From the NCBI GenBank assembly GCA_002506745.1, contig DAYE01000002.1, positions 1 through 34,513 of the forward strand: 34,513 nucleotides of DNA. Reading direction: 5' to 3'. The notes beneath the pieces are model-generated. The model worked only from the letters and a program-made list of their open reading frames with translations, ran no database searches and was not told the DNA's origin. Positions within the stretch are counted from its first letter, which is position 1; each line of letters begins with the position of its first letter. Positions 21,637-30,302 of the stretch are shown in pieces. This DNA comes from Euryarchaeota archaeon UBA33 (GTDB taxonomy: Archaea > Thermoplasmatota > E2 > DHVEG-1). The position numbers and the translations under genes are program-made.

Positions 21637-24357
21637 ATGGAATCTCAAAGAATTGATCTCTCTGGAAATTTCTCGTTCCAATCGAAGGAAGATTTATTTA
21701 CCGTATTTCAGACGTCCCCTCAGGGCCTTCCCGAAGCGGTTGCAGAGGAACGGTTACGCATTTATGGGACAAACGAATTCGCAAAGGTAAAAAGGAAAAC
21801 CATTTTTCGAAAGATTATTGAGGCACTCATCGAACCTATGGCTCTTATTCTGATTATCGCAGCTCTTCTTTCGTTTTTTATCATCGGAGATGCACTTGAG
21901 GCTATTGCGATTGTGGCCGTTGTTCTCATCAACACAGTTATTGGTTTGGTCCAAGAAGGAAAAGCAGAAAAAGCAGCGGAAGAGTTGAAAAAAATTCTTT
22001 CTCCTCAATGTAAGGTCATTCGAGATGGAAATATTGATGTCATCGCCTCAAAATTTTTAGTCCCTGGGGATATCATCGTCTTTGAATCAGGGGACATTAT
22101 CCCTACAGATGCGCGACTCATTGAGGCAACGGATTTACTTCTTGATGAAGCGCATCTCACTGGTGAAAGCGAACCTATTCAGAAAAATGTAAATCTAATA
22201 CTTGAACAAAACCCTAAACTCTACGAGATGAAAAACATTGTATTCGCTGGCAGTAAAGTTCTTAACGGTCATGCAAAGGCACTCGTTGTAAAAACAGGGA
22301 ATGCCACAGAAATCGGGAAAATCGCGGTAAACATTCAGGAAACGGAAGACGAACGCACACCTCTTCAGAAGAAAATGGACCATGAAGTAAAAGCATTGGT
22401 CGTTCTGGCAATCGTTGCTCTCGTCCTTGTCTTAGTCATGGGATATTTGCGAGGGACCGACCTTGGTTTTTCAATTTTACTTGCGATTAGCATATTGGTT
22501 GCAGTGTTCCCAGAAGGATTACCCGCATCGATGACCATCGCACTATCCCTTGCGATGGAGCGACTTGCAAAAAACTCAGTGATTATAAAGCAACTTTCAT
22601 CGGTTGAAACTCTCGGAAATGTCGATTACATCTGCACCGATAAAACAGGTACTATCACAAAACATGATATGACGGTGAAGGAATTCTTCATTGGTACGAA
22701 GTTCTATGTGATGACTGATATGTTCAAGATGATTGCAGAAGGAAAATCAGCACTTCTGCACGATCTTTTTTTAACATCTATAAAATGCTCCACCGCCCAG
22801 GTCGTCGAACAAGATGGAAACATCATCAAAGAGTTAGGAGATCCCACTGAGATCGCACTGATTAAAGCGTCGATTTTAAATGGTTTTAAACAAGACCAAT
22901 TCGATTCTTACAACGTTATTGACAGTGTTCCGTTTTCTTCTGAGCTTATGTTTTCAGCGATTCTCACCCGGGATAGCTTAGGGAAACATGATATCTATAT
23001 CAAGGGTGCCCCGGAAAAAATCCTCACGTTTTGCGACTCATATTACCTTGATGGTAAGATTCAGACACTGGATGATCATCATCGCCAACATATCGGAAAA
23101 GAACTGAGCTCACGGTCCGAGAAAGGGTTCCGACTTATTGGTTTTGTGAAAAAATCAAACGTCGGTGACACACAGAAAATCGATATGAATGATCTTTCAG
23201 GATTCACATTCCTTGCCACCGCTGCCATTTATGATCCGCCTAAGGACGAAGTAAAACAGATGATTCAGGAGACAAAAGATGCGAACATTAATGTTGTGAT
23301 GATCACCGGTGATAGTATAAAAACAGGGTTTTCTATCGCAGAGAGCGTTGGCATTGCCTCTGATATGAGTCAGGCAATTGAAGGAAAGGACCTGGAGGCA
23401 ATGTCCGATGTTGAATTTGAAAACCGGGTCGAGCAACTTCGTGTCTATTCTCGTGTCGCGCCGCTTGATAAATTAAAGATTGTGGAAAAACTGAGGTCGA
23501 GAAACCATATTGTCGCCATGACCGGTGATGGTGTCAATGATGCTCCTGCGTTGAAGAAGGCTGATGTCGGTATCGCGATGGGCAGGGCTGGGACACAGGT
23601 GTCGCAAGAGGCAGCAAACATTATCTTGACTGATGATAATTTTTCTGTCATTGTCAAGGCTGTTGAGGAAGGACGACGTGTGTATCAGAACCTGAAAAAA
23701 CTCATCCGGTATCTTATAACAAACAATATCGGTAAGGTTGTTGGTATCCTTGTTACGCCGCTCTTGGGATATCCTGTACCGTTAATGCCGTTACAGTTGC
23801 TTTGGTCGAATGTGATTATGGAATCATTCCCAAGCATCGGGGTGAGTACTGATTCTGCTGATAAAGATATCATGAAACGAAATCCCTCGAAGATATCCGA
23901 ACCGATTATTTCTCGTAAACATCGGATAATTATGATTGTCGATGGCATCATCTTTGGCTTGTCCATTGCTGCAGGGTACATCCTTTGTTTTGAATATCTC
24001 AAAGCCCAGGGTATCGGTCTTGAACAGGCAGGGCTCATGGCTGGTACGGTCGCATTTGCCATTACGTTGCTCTCGCCACAGATCTATGTATTCATCTTAC
24101 GAGAAGGGACATTCATCGAGAAGTTCAAACGAAAAAATATTTTATTAAAATCTTTTTTTGTGTTTACCTTCCTGATGATTCTTGCGATTATTTTTGTCCC
24201 TGCGTTGAATACTTTGTTTACAACGGTTCCGATGTTTGATCCGGTCATCTGGGGTATTATCCTTGGTTTCTCTCTGCTTACGACCGTATTCCGGGCAGTG
24301 ATTGGGGATCATTTATTTTTCATGCGAAACGGTGAATCTCAGCGCAGTGCAGAATAA
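21637..24357 (+). CDS. P2-type cation-transporting ATPase (Ca2+-ATPase-like)
   Basis: This 906-residue P-type ATPase has the full domain order: N-terminal cation ATPase domain, M1-M2, an actuator with LTGESEP, M3-M4 with VFPEGLPAS (Glu293), the phosphorylation site DKTGTIT (Asp335), a nucleotide-binding domain with KGAPEKIL, the hinge MTGDGVNDAPALKKADVGIAMG (23519 onward), and six C-terminal helices. Architecture matches P2A/P2B calcium pumps. The cation site is unusual: the M5 glutamate of SERCA (Glu771) aligns with Lys700 in NNIGKVVG, and M6 reads WSNVIMES (Asn725, Met728, Glu729) where SERCA has N..TD. Substrate is therefore uncertain. A TATA-like CTAATTAAAAG lies ~45 nt before the ATG. 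Confidence 0.9.
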   Translation: MESQRIDLSGNFSFQSKEDLFTVFQTSPQGLPEAVAEERLRIYGTNEFAKVKRKTIFRKIIEALIEPMALILIIAALLSFFIIGDALEAIAIVAVVLINTVIGLVQEGKAEKAAEELKKILSPQCKVIRDGNIDVIASKFLVPGDIIVFESGDIIPTDARLIEATDLLLDEAHLTGESEPIQKNVNLILEQNPKLYEMKNIVFAGSKVLNGHAKALVVKTGNATEIGKIAVNIQETEDERTPLQKKMDHEVKALVVLAIVALVLVLVMGYLRGTDLGFSILLAISILVAVFPEGLPASMTIALSLAMERLAKNSVIIKQLSSVETLGNVDYICTDKTGTITKHDMTVKEFFIGTKFYVMTDMFKMIAEGKSALLHDLFLTSIKCSTAQVVEQDGNIIKELGDPTEIALIKASILNGFKQDQFDSYNVIDSVPFSSELMFSAILTRDSLGKHDIYIKGAPEKILTFCDSYYLDGKIQTLDDHHRQHIGKELSSRSEKGFRLIGFVKKSNVGDTQKIDMNDLSGFTFLATAAIYDPPKDEVKQMIQETKDANINVVMITGDSIKTGFSIAESVGIASDMSQAIEGKDLEAMSDVEFENRVEQLRVYSRVAPLDKLKIVEKLRSRNHIVAMTGDGVNDAPALKKADVGIAMGRAGTQVSQEAANIILTDDNFSVIVKAVEEGRRVYQNLKKLIRYLITNNIGKVVGILVTPLLGYPVPLMPLQLLWSNVIMESFPSIGVSTDSADKDIMKRNPSKISEPIISRKHRIIMIVDGIIFGLSIAAGYILCFEYLKAQGIGLEQAGLMAGTVAFAITLLSPQIYVFILREGTFIEKFKRKNILLKSFFVFTFLMILAIIFVPALNTLFTTVPMFDPVIWGIILGFSLLTTVFRAVIGDHLFFMRNGESQRSAE

Positions 24358-24399
24358 TAATTTTATTAAGCTGCACAATCATATGTATTTTGGATTTTT

Positions 24400-24846
24400 A
24401 TGGAACTCAGACCGTCCTACGATGAATATTTCATGGAAATGGCTTATGTGGTCGCAAAGCGAAGTACGTGTTTACGACGGAAAGTCGGTGCGATTCTTGT
24501 AAAAGAAAAACATATCTTAAGTACTGGTTATAACGGGGCACCGAAGGGTCTCAGACATTGTTCTGAAACTGGGTGTCTTCGCGAGGATCAGAATATCCCT
24601 TCTGGGGAACGGCATGAGCTCTGTCGAGGATTACACGCAGAGCAGAACGCGATCATCCAAGCGGCGGTGTTCGGTACCTCAATTAAAGGGTCTGTTCTGT
24701 ATTGTACGAATACGCCCTGTGTCGTCTGTGTCAAGATGTTGATTAATGCTGGTGTCACTGAAATTATTTATTCAGGCGAGTATCCTGATGAGCTTGCGAA
24801 ACAAATGATGAGTGAAAGCAATTTAAAAATAAAAAGATTTAAATAA
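24400..24846 (+). CDS. Deoxycytidylate (dCMP) deaminase
   Basis: The 148-residue zinc-dependent deaminase should convert dCMP to dUMP, the precursor of dTMP. Zinc and catalytic motifs are HAE at 79-81 (His79, Glu81) and PCVVC at 106-110 (Cys107, Cys110). The segment [21 protein letters not shown] and [15 protein letters not shown] add the extra Cys/His residues that form the structural zinc site of the dCMP deaminase/ComEB group. N-terminal [21 protein letters not shown] is also typical. A TATA-like stretch overlaps the end of the preceding ATPase gene, about 37 nt before the ATG. Functionally it pairs with thymidylate kinase encoded at the right end of the window. Confidence 0.92.
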   Translation: MELRPSYDEYFMEMAYVVAKRSTCLRRKVGAILVKEKHILSTGYNGAPKGLRHCSETGCLREDQNIPSGERHELCRGLHAEQNAIIQAAVFGTSIKGSVLYCTNTPCVVCVKMLINAGVTEIIYSGEYPDELAKQMMSESNLKIKRFK

Positions 24847-24884
24847 TAGAATAGGATATAAAAATTTAAATGAAAAAATTGGAA

Positions 24885-24896
24885 AAATATATATAC
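24885..24896 (+). promoter_or_regulatory. TATA box for the winged-helix regulator gene
   Basis: AAATATATATAC is centred about 39 nt before the ATG at 24929, leaving a ~12-nt leader with the SD GAGGAG. Confidence 0.5.
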
Positions 24897-24928
24897 TTCA
24901 GAATTGATTTATTCTGCGAGGAGAATGT

Positions 24929-25318
24929 ATGAAACGGAAAAAGTCGATGGTATTGGATGATAATGAAAATAAAGCAGTCCAGTTGTTCTCAGAGCTTGGA
25001 ATGCCTAAGAATCTCGCAAAGACGTTACTCTACATTTCTCAGGTGGATGAATGTCGCTCTGCAGACGTTGAGCAGGGAGCAGATCTTCGACAACCTGAAG
25101 TAAGCGTCGCCATGCAAGAACTCCGCCGGAGAGGCTGGGCTAAGAAACGCGATGAAAAAAAGAAAGGGAAAGGAAGACCAGTTCACCTCTACAAGCTAAC
25201 CGCTGACTTGCCATCTATTCTGAAAAGCTTCGAAAAAGAAAAAATGCAAGAAGTAGAGAATATTAGAACCGACCTGGACCAACTACACAACATTATTACT
25301 TCATTCGAAAAGTTGTAG
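24929..25318 (+). CDS. Winged-helix transcriptional regulator
   Basis: The 129-residue protein contains a winged-helix DNA-binding domain: ALFSELGMPKNLAKTLLYISQ-like helices (actual AVQLFSELGMPKNLAKTLLY region, residues ~16-37), a recognition helix around DLRQPEVSVAMQELRRRGW, and a basic wing KKRDEKKKGKGRPVHLYKL. The C-terminal ~40 residues form a predicted coiled coil for dimerisation. It resembles the archaeal TrmB/ArsR-like small regulators lacking any ligand domain. A clear SD (GAGGAG) and TATA box precede it. It sits between dCMP deaminase and Xaa-Pro peptidase genes, and the regulon is unknown. Confidence 0.78.
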   Translation: MKRKKSMVLDDNENKAVQLFSELGMPKNLAKTLLYISQVDECRSADVEQGADLRQPEVSVAMQELRRRGWAKKRDEKKKGKGRPVHLYKLTADLPSILKSFEKEKMQEVENIRTDLDQLHNIITSFEKL

Positions 25319-25398
25319 TCTTCTCCAGACCATTCCCCTCGCTTCTTCTTTATCGATTTACGTGAGGAGCGCGTTTAAGAGCATAGGGTGATTCGTCC

Positions 25399-26490
25399 GT
25401 GATACAGAGAGTCAAAAATATTTTTCGTAACAGCAGGCAGATTGTCGATTGTATTGTACTAAAAAATGCTAGCATCCCCTATGTCGATGATAACTTCTTC
25501 TATGTCACGAATCTCGACCAAGGACTCTTTGAAGGATCATGTGCAGTAATTCTTTCTGACGGAACTATTGATCTTTTAGTCTCTGAACTTGAAGCAGAAA
25601 GTGCACGGAAATCCAACGCGCGTTTGACCATTTATAGAACAAAAGAAGAATTTTCCACAGCCCTCAAACATCTTCTTTCTCCCTTTTCAACCATTGGTGT
25701 GAACGCAAGTAGCCTATCGTATCTCGATTTCAATAAGTTCACAGGGCTTGTACCAAATACAAAGTTTATTGATGTATCGGATGGATTTTTCAAATCACGA
25801 CTCATCAAAGACGAACAGGAAATTCAGCGTATAAAAAAAGCATGTGAGATCGCTGATGAGACGATGGCGACAATCCCAGAGATCGTTGCTGAAGGGATGA
25901 GCGAAGACGAACTTGCAGCAGAAATTAATTATTCTCTCCAAAGCCTTGGCGCAGAAAAACCAGCGTTTGATACCATCTCATCATTTGGGAAGAACTCAGC
26001 AGAACCGCACTATGGTCATAGTGATGTGAAACTCGAGAACGACTCCGTTATTCTCTGTGATTTCGGTGCGTGTTATAAAAAATACAATTCTGATATCACT
26101 CGCACGTTTTTCTTTGGGAATGCAACTGAAAAACACAAAGAGATGTACGAAACGGTACTTCGAGCACAACAGATCGCTTTTCAAGCGATAAAACCAGGGA
26201 TAAAAGCAAGTGACGTTCATCATGCAGTCCTTTCGTTTATTGATTCAACAAAATTCAAAGGAAGATTCATTCATTCTACCGGTCATGGGCTTGGCCTTGC
26301 CGTGCATGATGGGATTGGGCTTGCCCCAGATAACGACACGGAATTAAAAGAAAACATGGTTCTTACGGTCGAACCTGGGGTGTACTTGCCAGGGTTCGGT
26401 GGAGTCCGTATAGAAGATGATATTCTCGTAAAAAAAGATGGACTGGAGCTTCTTACAAAAAGCCCACGTGATTTTATTGAACTAAGATAG
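25399..26490 (+). CDS. Xaa-Pro aminopeptidase/dipeptidase (M24 family)
   Basis: This 363-residue M24 metallopeptidase removes N-terminal residues next to proline, probably in the cytoplasm. It has an N-terminal creatinase-like domain and a C-terminal pita-bread domain with all metal ligands: LCDFGACYKKYNSDITRTFF (two aspartates), STGHGLGLAVHDGIGL (His), TVEPGVYLPGFGGVRIEDD (two glutamates). The GTG at 25399 is chosen because GGTGAT at 25387-25392 is a good SD and no ATG lies near. Length is standard for archaeal PepQ-like enzymes. The regulator gene upstream ends 80 nt earlier. Confidence 0.92.
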   Translation: MIQRVKNIFRNSRQIVDCIVLKNASIPYVDDNFFYVTNLDQGLFEGSCAVILSDGTIDLLVSELEAESARKSNARLTIYRTKEEFSTALKHLLSPFSTIGVNASSLSYLDFNKFTGLVPNTKFIDVSDGFFKSRLIKDEQEIQRIKKACEIADETMATIPEIVAEGMSEDELAAEINYSLQSLGAEKPAFDTISSFGKNSAEPHYGHSDVKLENDSVILCDFGACYKKYNSDITRTFFFGNATEKHKEMYETVLRAQQIAFQAIKPGIKASDVHHAVLSFIDSTKFKGRFIHSTGHGLGLAVHDGIGLAPDNDTELKENMVLTVEPGVYLPGFGGVRIEDDILVKKDGLELLTKSPRDFIELR

Positions 26491-26505
26491 ATGATTGAAC
26501 GTTGT

Positions 26506-26745
26506 TTATTCTTTCGATCGTTTGTAGGTCCAGTTAATCTCAGAGTTAATTTTCCTGTACAGCTCTGCACCTTTCTCCAAAGTCTTCTTCTCATTTAAGA
26601 TCTCTAAGGATTCATCCGCAAGAATCTTTAATACTTCTCGAATTTCTTTTCTATTTGTTTTTAATAATTCAAGGCTCATATGTAAAAGTTCATCGATAAT
26701 CTCTGAAACATTTTCCCCTTCAATTGTTATGTTAATCTTTACCAT
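26506..26745 (-). CDS. Conserved-looking small protein of unknown function
   Basis: I do not recognise this protein. From ATG 26745 it has 79 residues, beginning with a short strand (MVKINITIEGENVSEIIDEL) followed by a long amphipathic helical region rich in Glu, Lys and Leu, so a small dimeric helical protein is plausible. The frame could also start at 26781, but the first 12 codons (MPKGEQKRQGRI) overlap an AT-rich promoter-like stretch, and AGGGG lies 6 nt before ATG 26745. It converges on the peptidase gene with 15 nt between stops, and is divergent from the cation transporter gene. Coding is supported by an intact frame in an otherwise tight gene layout and by a plausible SD. Confidence 0.6.
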   Translation of the reverse strand: MVKINITIEGENVSEIIDELLHMSLELLKTNRKEIREVLKILADESLEILNEKKTLEKGAELYRKINSEINWTYKRSKE

Positions 26746-26949
26746 GATACGCCCCTGTCTTTTTTGTTCTCCCTTTGGCACTATATTTTTTTATGAATGT
26801 CCTGCCATGAAAACCACCACTTAAATACTTTTTCATACGATGATTCTCTTATAATATTTCTTTACAAATTAAAGGAAATCATCGAGTATGTTTTTCTTTT
26901 TCTCACCAAATAATAATTTTTAATAATAGGTTGTTCTTTCTATGTTGTA

Positions 26950-27849
26950 ATGGCTCTGACCCAAGAATCCGTTGTCAATCGTACCGAAACTGTTGCTCTC
27001 GTGACAACAGCATCATTGGTTGGTCTTGGCATTTTTCAGATTATTCTAGGAGAAACCACCTCCCGTAGTGTTTCACTTATTGCTAATGGTTTCGATTGTA
27101 TCGGAGATGGGTTTGTCTCAGGAATAGTTTGGACAGGACTTCGATTCTTGAAAAAACCAGCGGATCAGCGGTTCCATTTTGGGTATTATAAACTTGAGAA
27201 TCTAGCTTCCATTGCTGCGACAATTGTCATGTTTTTTTTAGCAAGTTACATTATTTTTCGATCCTATAATCAGCTAGTCAATCCGGAGCAGGTTCAACTT
27301 CCTTTTATTGGCGCAATCGTGGCATTTATTGCAGGCTTAATCGCTATCAGTCTTGGTCTGTATAAAATCATTAAATGCCGAACCGCTGGTATGAGTTCTG
27401 TGAAACTCGATGCGTTTAACACTATTAAAGATGGGACAACCTCATTTCTGACTGTTGTTGCATTGCTTCTTTCATCAGTTGGATATACAGTTGCAGATTC
27501 CATCATTGGCTTCGTCATCGCTGGTCTGATTGTTACTATTGGATTTGCCGCTATCAAAGAAGCAGGGTATATGCTCGTGGATGCATGCGATGGTGATTGT
27601 CTGATGTATAGTGTACTCATTAAAACGTACGCAGAGCGTGTGAAGGGTGTGCGATCTGCACAGATTGTTCGACTGCGAAGGACGGGGCCGGTAATTCAAG
27701 GGGAGCTTGAGATAATGGTTCCGGGCGAGATGACCGTATCAGAACTGAATCAAATACAAACTGAAATCATCAAGATTTCAACTGATAAGATTTCAGAACT
27801 CGAGCGTTTAACGATTACTGTTGTTCCTTTTGAAAAAGAAGAAATATAG
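26950..27849 (+). CDS. Cation diffusion facilitator (CDF) family metal transporter
   Basis: The 299-residue protein has six predicted membrane helices and a ~90-residue cytoplasmic ferredoxin-like C-terminal domain, as in CDF metal/proton antiporters. The transport site in helix 2 reads GFDCIGD (Asp49, Asp53), matching the Asp pair of FieF/YiiP. In helix 5 it reads AFNTIKD (Asn157, Asp161), where zinc transporters have a histidine at the first position. RFHFGYYKLENLA after helix 2 is the conserved loop. Replacement of the histidine argues against a standard zinc site and is compatible with manganese or iron export. A 168-nt AT-rich divergent region separates it from the small unknown gene. 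Confidence 0.87.
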   Translation: MALTQESVVNRTETVALVTTASLVGLGIFQIILGETTSRSVSLIANGFDCIGDGFVSGIVWTGLRFLKKPADQRFHFGYYKLENLASIAATIVMFFLASYIIFRSYNQLVNPEQVQLPFIGAIVAFIAGLIAISLGLYKIIKCRTAGMSSVKLDAFNTIKDGTTSFLTVVALLLSSVGYTVADSIIGFVIAGLIVTIGFAAIKEAGYMLVDACDGDCLMYSVLIKTYAERVKGVRSAQIVRLRRTGPVIQGELEIMVPGEMTVSELNQIQTEIIKISTDKISELERLTITVVPFEKEEI

Positions 27850-27863
27850 AGTATAAAATTTTT

Positions 27864-28286
27864 TTAGATTTGTTGTAATCGTTGATGGAGCTTGACGACC
27901 GCTTCGACTGCTGCCTTTCCTCGTTCGATACGGTCTTCTGCCTGTAGTCTTGTCATCCCTGGCCCCGATATACCAAGACCGACTGGTTTGTTGAATTCTA
28001 AAGCGAGGTCAGCGATTTTTCTGGTAGCATGTTGAATGACTAACTCATCATGCTCGGTTTCTCCCTCAATAACTGCTCCAATAGTGATGACACCGTCGAT
28101 ATCCTTTCTTGCGAGTAATTTTTTGACTGCGAGTCCCATATCGAAGACTCCTGGGACTTTCACTACTTTGGTAATTTCAGCGCCTAAAAACTCTGCGTGT
28201 TCTTTTGCTCGTTCGAACATCATCGTGGTGATGTCATAGTTGAAATCAGAAACGACCGCTCCGATTCTTATTTTTTCTTTTACCAT
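27864..28286 (-). CDS. ribH: 6,7-dimethyl-8-ribityllumazine synthase
   Basis: The 140-residue protein condenses 5-amino-6-ribitylamino-uracil with dihydroxybutanone phosphate to the lumazine that precedes riboflavin. Family residues: SDFNYDITTMM at the N-terminus, VPGVFDMGLAVKKLL, GAVIEGETEHDELVIQHATR containing the catalytic His, and KPVGLGISGPGMTRLQAEDR near the end. GGAGAC lies upstream of ATG 28286, 17 nt after the riboflavin synthase stop. It is the last gene of the rib block. Confidence 0.94.
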   Translation of the reverse strand: MVKEKIRIGAVVSDFNYDITTMMFERAKEHAEFLGAEITKVVKVPGVFDMGLAVKKLLARKDIDGVITIGAVIEGETEHDELVIQHATRKIADLALEFNKPVGLGISGPGMTRLQAEDRIERGKAAVEAVVKLHQRLQQI

Positions 28287-28303
28287 TTTTTTGTCTCCTT
28301 TTT

Positions 28304-29213
<910 letters not shown>

Positions 29214-29226
<13 letters not shown>

Positions 29227-29903
29227 TGTTTCCACGCCTTGATAATATTGTTTCCTTCTAAGAACACAAGATTGTTTTTTTCAGCGTATTTCTTTGCATC
29301 TTCTTTTTGTAAAGCCTTTCCGTGTTCTCCCATGATTTCACAGCCGCTCCCGACTGGGGTCAGTCCTGCCATTTCTAGTAATGAAATCACAAGCTCCGTA
29401 TGACCTTTTCGCTCGTTGAGGAGTTTTTCTGAGGCGATGCAGATGGGGATGTGTCCTGGGGATCGGAATTCTTTTCCGAGTTCTTTTACTGCTGTTTTGC
29501 TGTCCTTGTTTTTTATATTCGTTACAAGTTCTGCGAATTTCTTCATGGTCAAGCTTCGGTCGTTGTCCGTGATCCCGGTAAATGTTTTCCGATGATTGAT
29601 GTAGAGCGAGAAAGAGGATTTGGTGTCATAGGGGATGTCATTTGGGACGAGTGCTTTGAGGACAGGGTATTCATTACTCACCTGAGAAAAGAGGTCTGAG
29701 AGAAACGGGAGTTGTAATGTCTGTGCCGTTGGATAGGACATCATAAGGAAGATGAGCCCGCCACCGTCTTTTCGCATGCGTTTGATCGAGTCCGGTGTTA
29801 CGAACTGGGATGCGATGACTAGGTCTGTTTCGCTTTCTCTTGATTCATTATCATAGATGAGAATGAATTGTCCCTTTTGCAGGGATTTGATCGCGTCTTG
29901 CAC
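29214..29903 (-). CDS. ribB: 3,4-dihydroxy-2-butanone 4-phosphate synthase
   Basis: The 229-residue protein makes dihydroxybutanone phosphate from ribulose 5-phosphate for lumazine synthesis. Signatures are FILIYDNESRESETDLVIAS (acidic metal-binding loop), MRKDGGGLIFLMMSYPTAQTL, KTFTGITDNDRSLTMKKFAE, FRSPGHIPICIASEKLLNERKGHTELVISL and AGLTPVGSGCEIMGEHG. The only suitable start is GTG 29903, with AGGTGA about 12 nt upstream. It is the first rib gene and lies 57 nt after the S17e stop on the same strand, so it may be transcribed from the S17e promoter. No FMN riboswitch-like structure is visible in the gap. Confidence 0.93.
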
Positions 29904-29960
29904 AGAAATAAGAATTCACCTGTGAGGAAGATTTCACAGTATAAAATAAATATTGGGATG

Positions 29961-30179
29961 TTACTCAGAAATGGGTCGACCTGGTTTTGATTTGCTTCGA
30001 GAAACCACATATCGAGTAATATAGCCAGCAATCCTATTTCGTAAAAGGTTACTACTTACCGTGATCAGTAAGTCGACATTTTCTTTATTACTTTGAAAAT
30101 CACCAGTAAACTTATCTGGAAATTTCTTCACTAAGTCGATTGCGACGCTTTTTATGTGTGTCTGTCGTATATTGCCCAG
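29961..30179 (-). CDS. rps17e: 30S ribosomal protein S17e, apparent CTG start
   Basis: This 72-residue protein is the archaeal/eukaryotic small-subunit protein S17e: GNIRQTHIKSVAIDLVKKFP, DKFTGDFQSNKENVDLL and LRNRIAGYITRYV are diagnostic. Homologues start MGN-. The codon at that position here is CTG (30179-30177), and GGGTGATT lies upstream with the same 8-base spacing from its GG as in the beta-propeller gene. The nearest upstream canonical start, GTG 30188, is itself part of this SD and would add MII- to the N-terminus. Start choice is therefore uncertain between CTG 30179 and GTG 30188. A TATA-like box precedes the gene; riboflavin genes follow on the same strand. Confidence 0.85.
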   Translation of the reverse strand: MGNIRQTHIKSVAIDLVKKFPDKFTGDFQSNKENVDLLITVSSNLLRNRIAGYITRYVVSRSKSKPGRPISE

Positions 30180-30221
30180 GATAATCACCCTTCAGAGATA
30201 GGGTTCCGGAATAGTGTTATG

Positions 30222-30231
30222 TTATTTAAAG
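30222..30231 (-). promoter_or_regulatory. TATA-like box for rps17e and possibly the rib block
   Basis: The minus strand reads CTTTAAATAA, centred ~48 nt before the CTG start and ~39 nt before GTG 30188, which allows a ~20-nt leader including the SD. Confidence 0.5.
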
Positions 30232-30283
30232 TTAGTGCGAGGAAGAAATCTTGTTTCTTTTTCAAATTATCTGATATTTTAAT

Positions 30284-30290
30284 AAAAAAA
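30284..30290 (-). terminator. Oligo-T terminator after the aminotransferase gene
   Basis: Seven consecutive T on the minus strand begin 12 nt after the stop codon of the aminotransferase, followed by further A/T-rich sequence; a typical archaeal termination tract just before the rps17e promoter. Confidence 0.5.
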
Positions 30291-30302
30291 GGGAAAAGAA
30301 GG

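Noticed and set aside
29904..29960. Possible FMN riboswitch upstream of ribB
   Set aside because: The gap is only 57 nt, AT-rich, and lacks the conserved multi-stem RFN element; bacterial-type FMN riboswitches are not expected in archaea.
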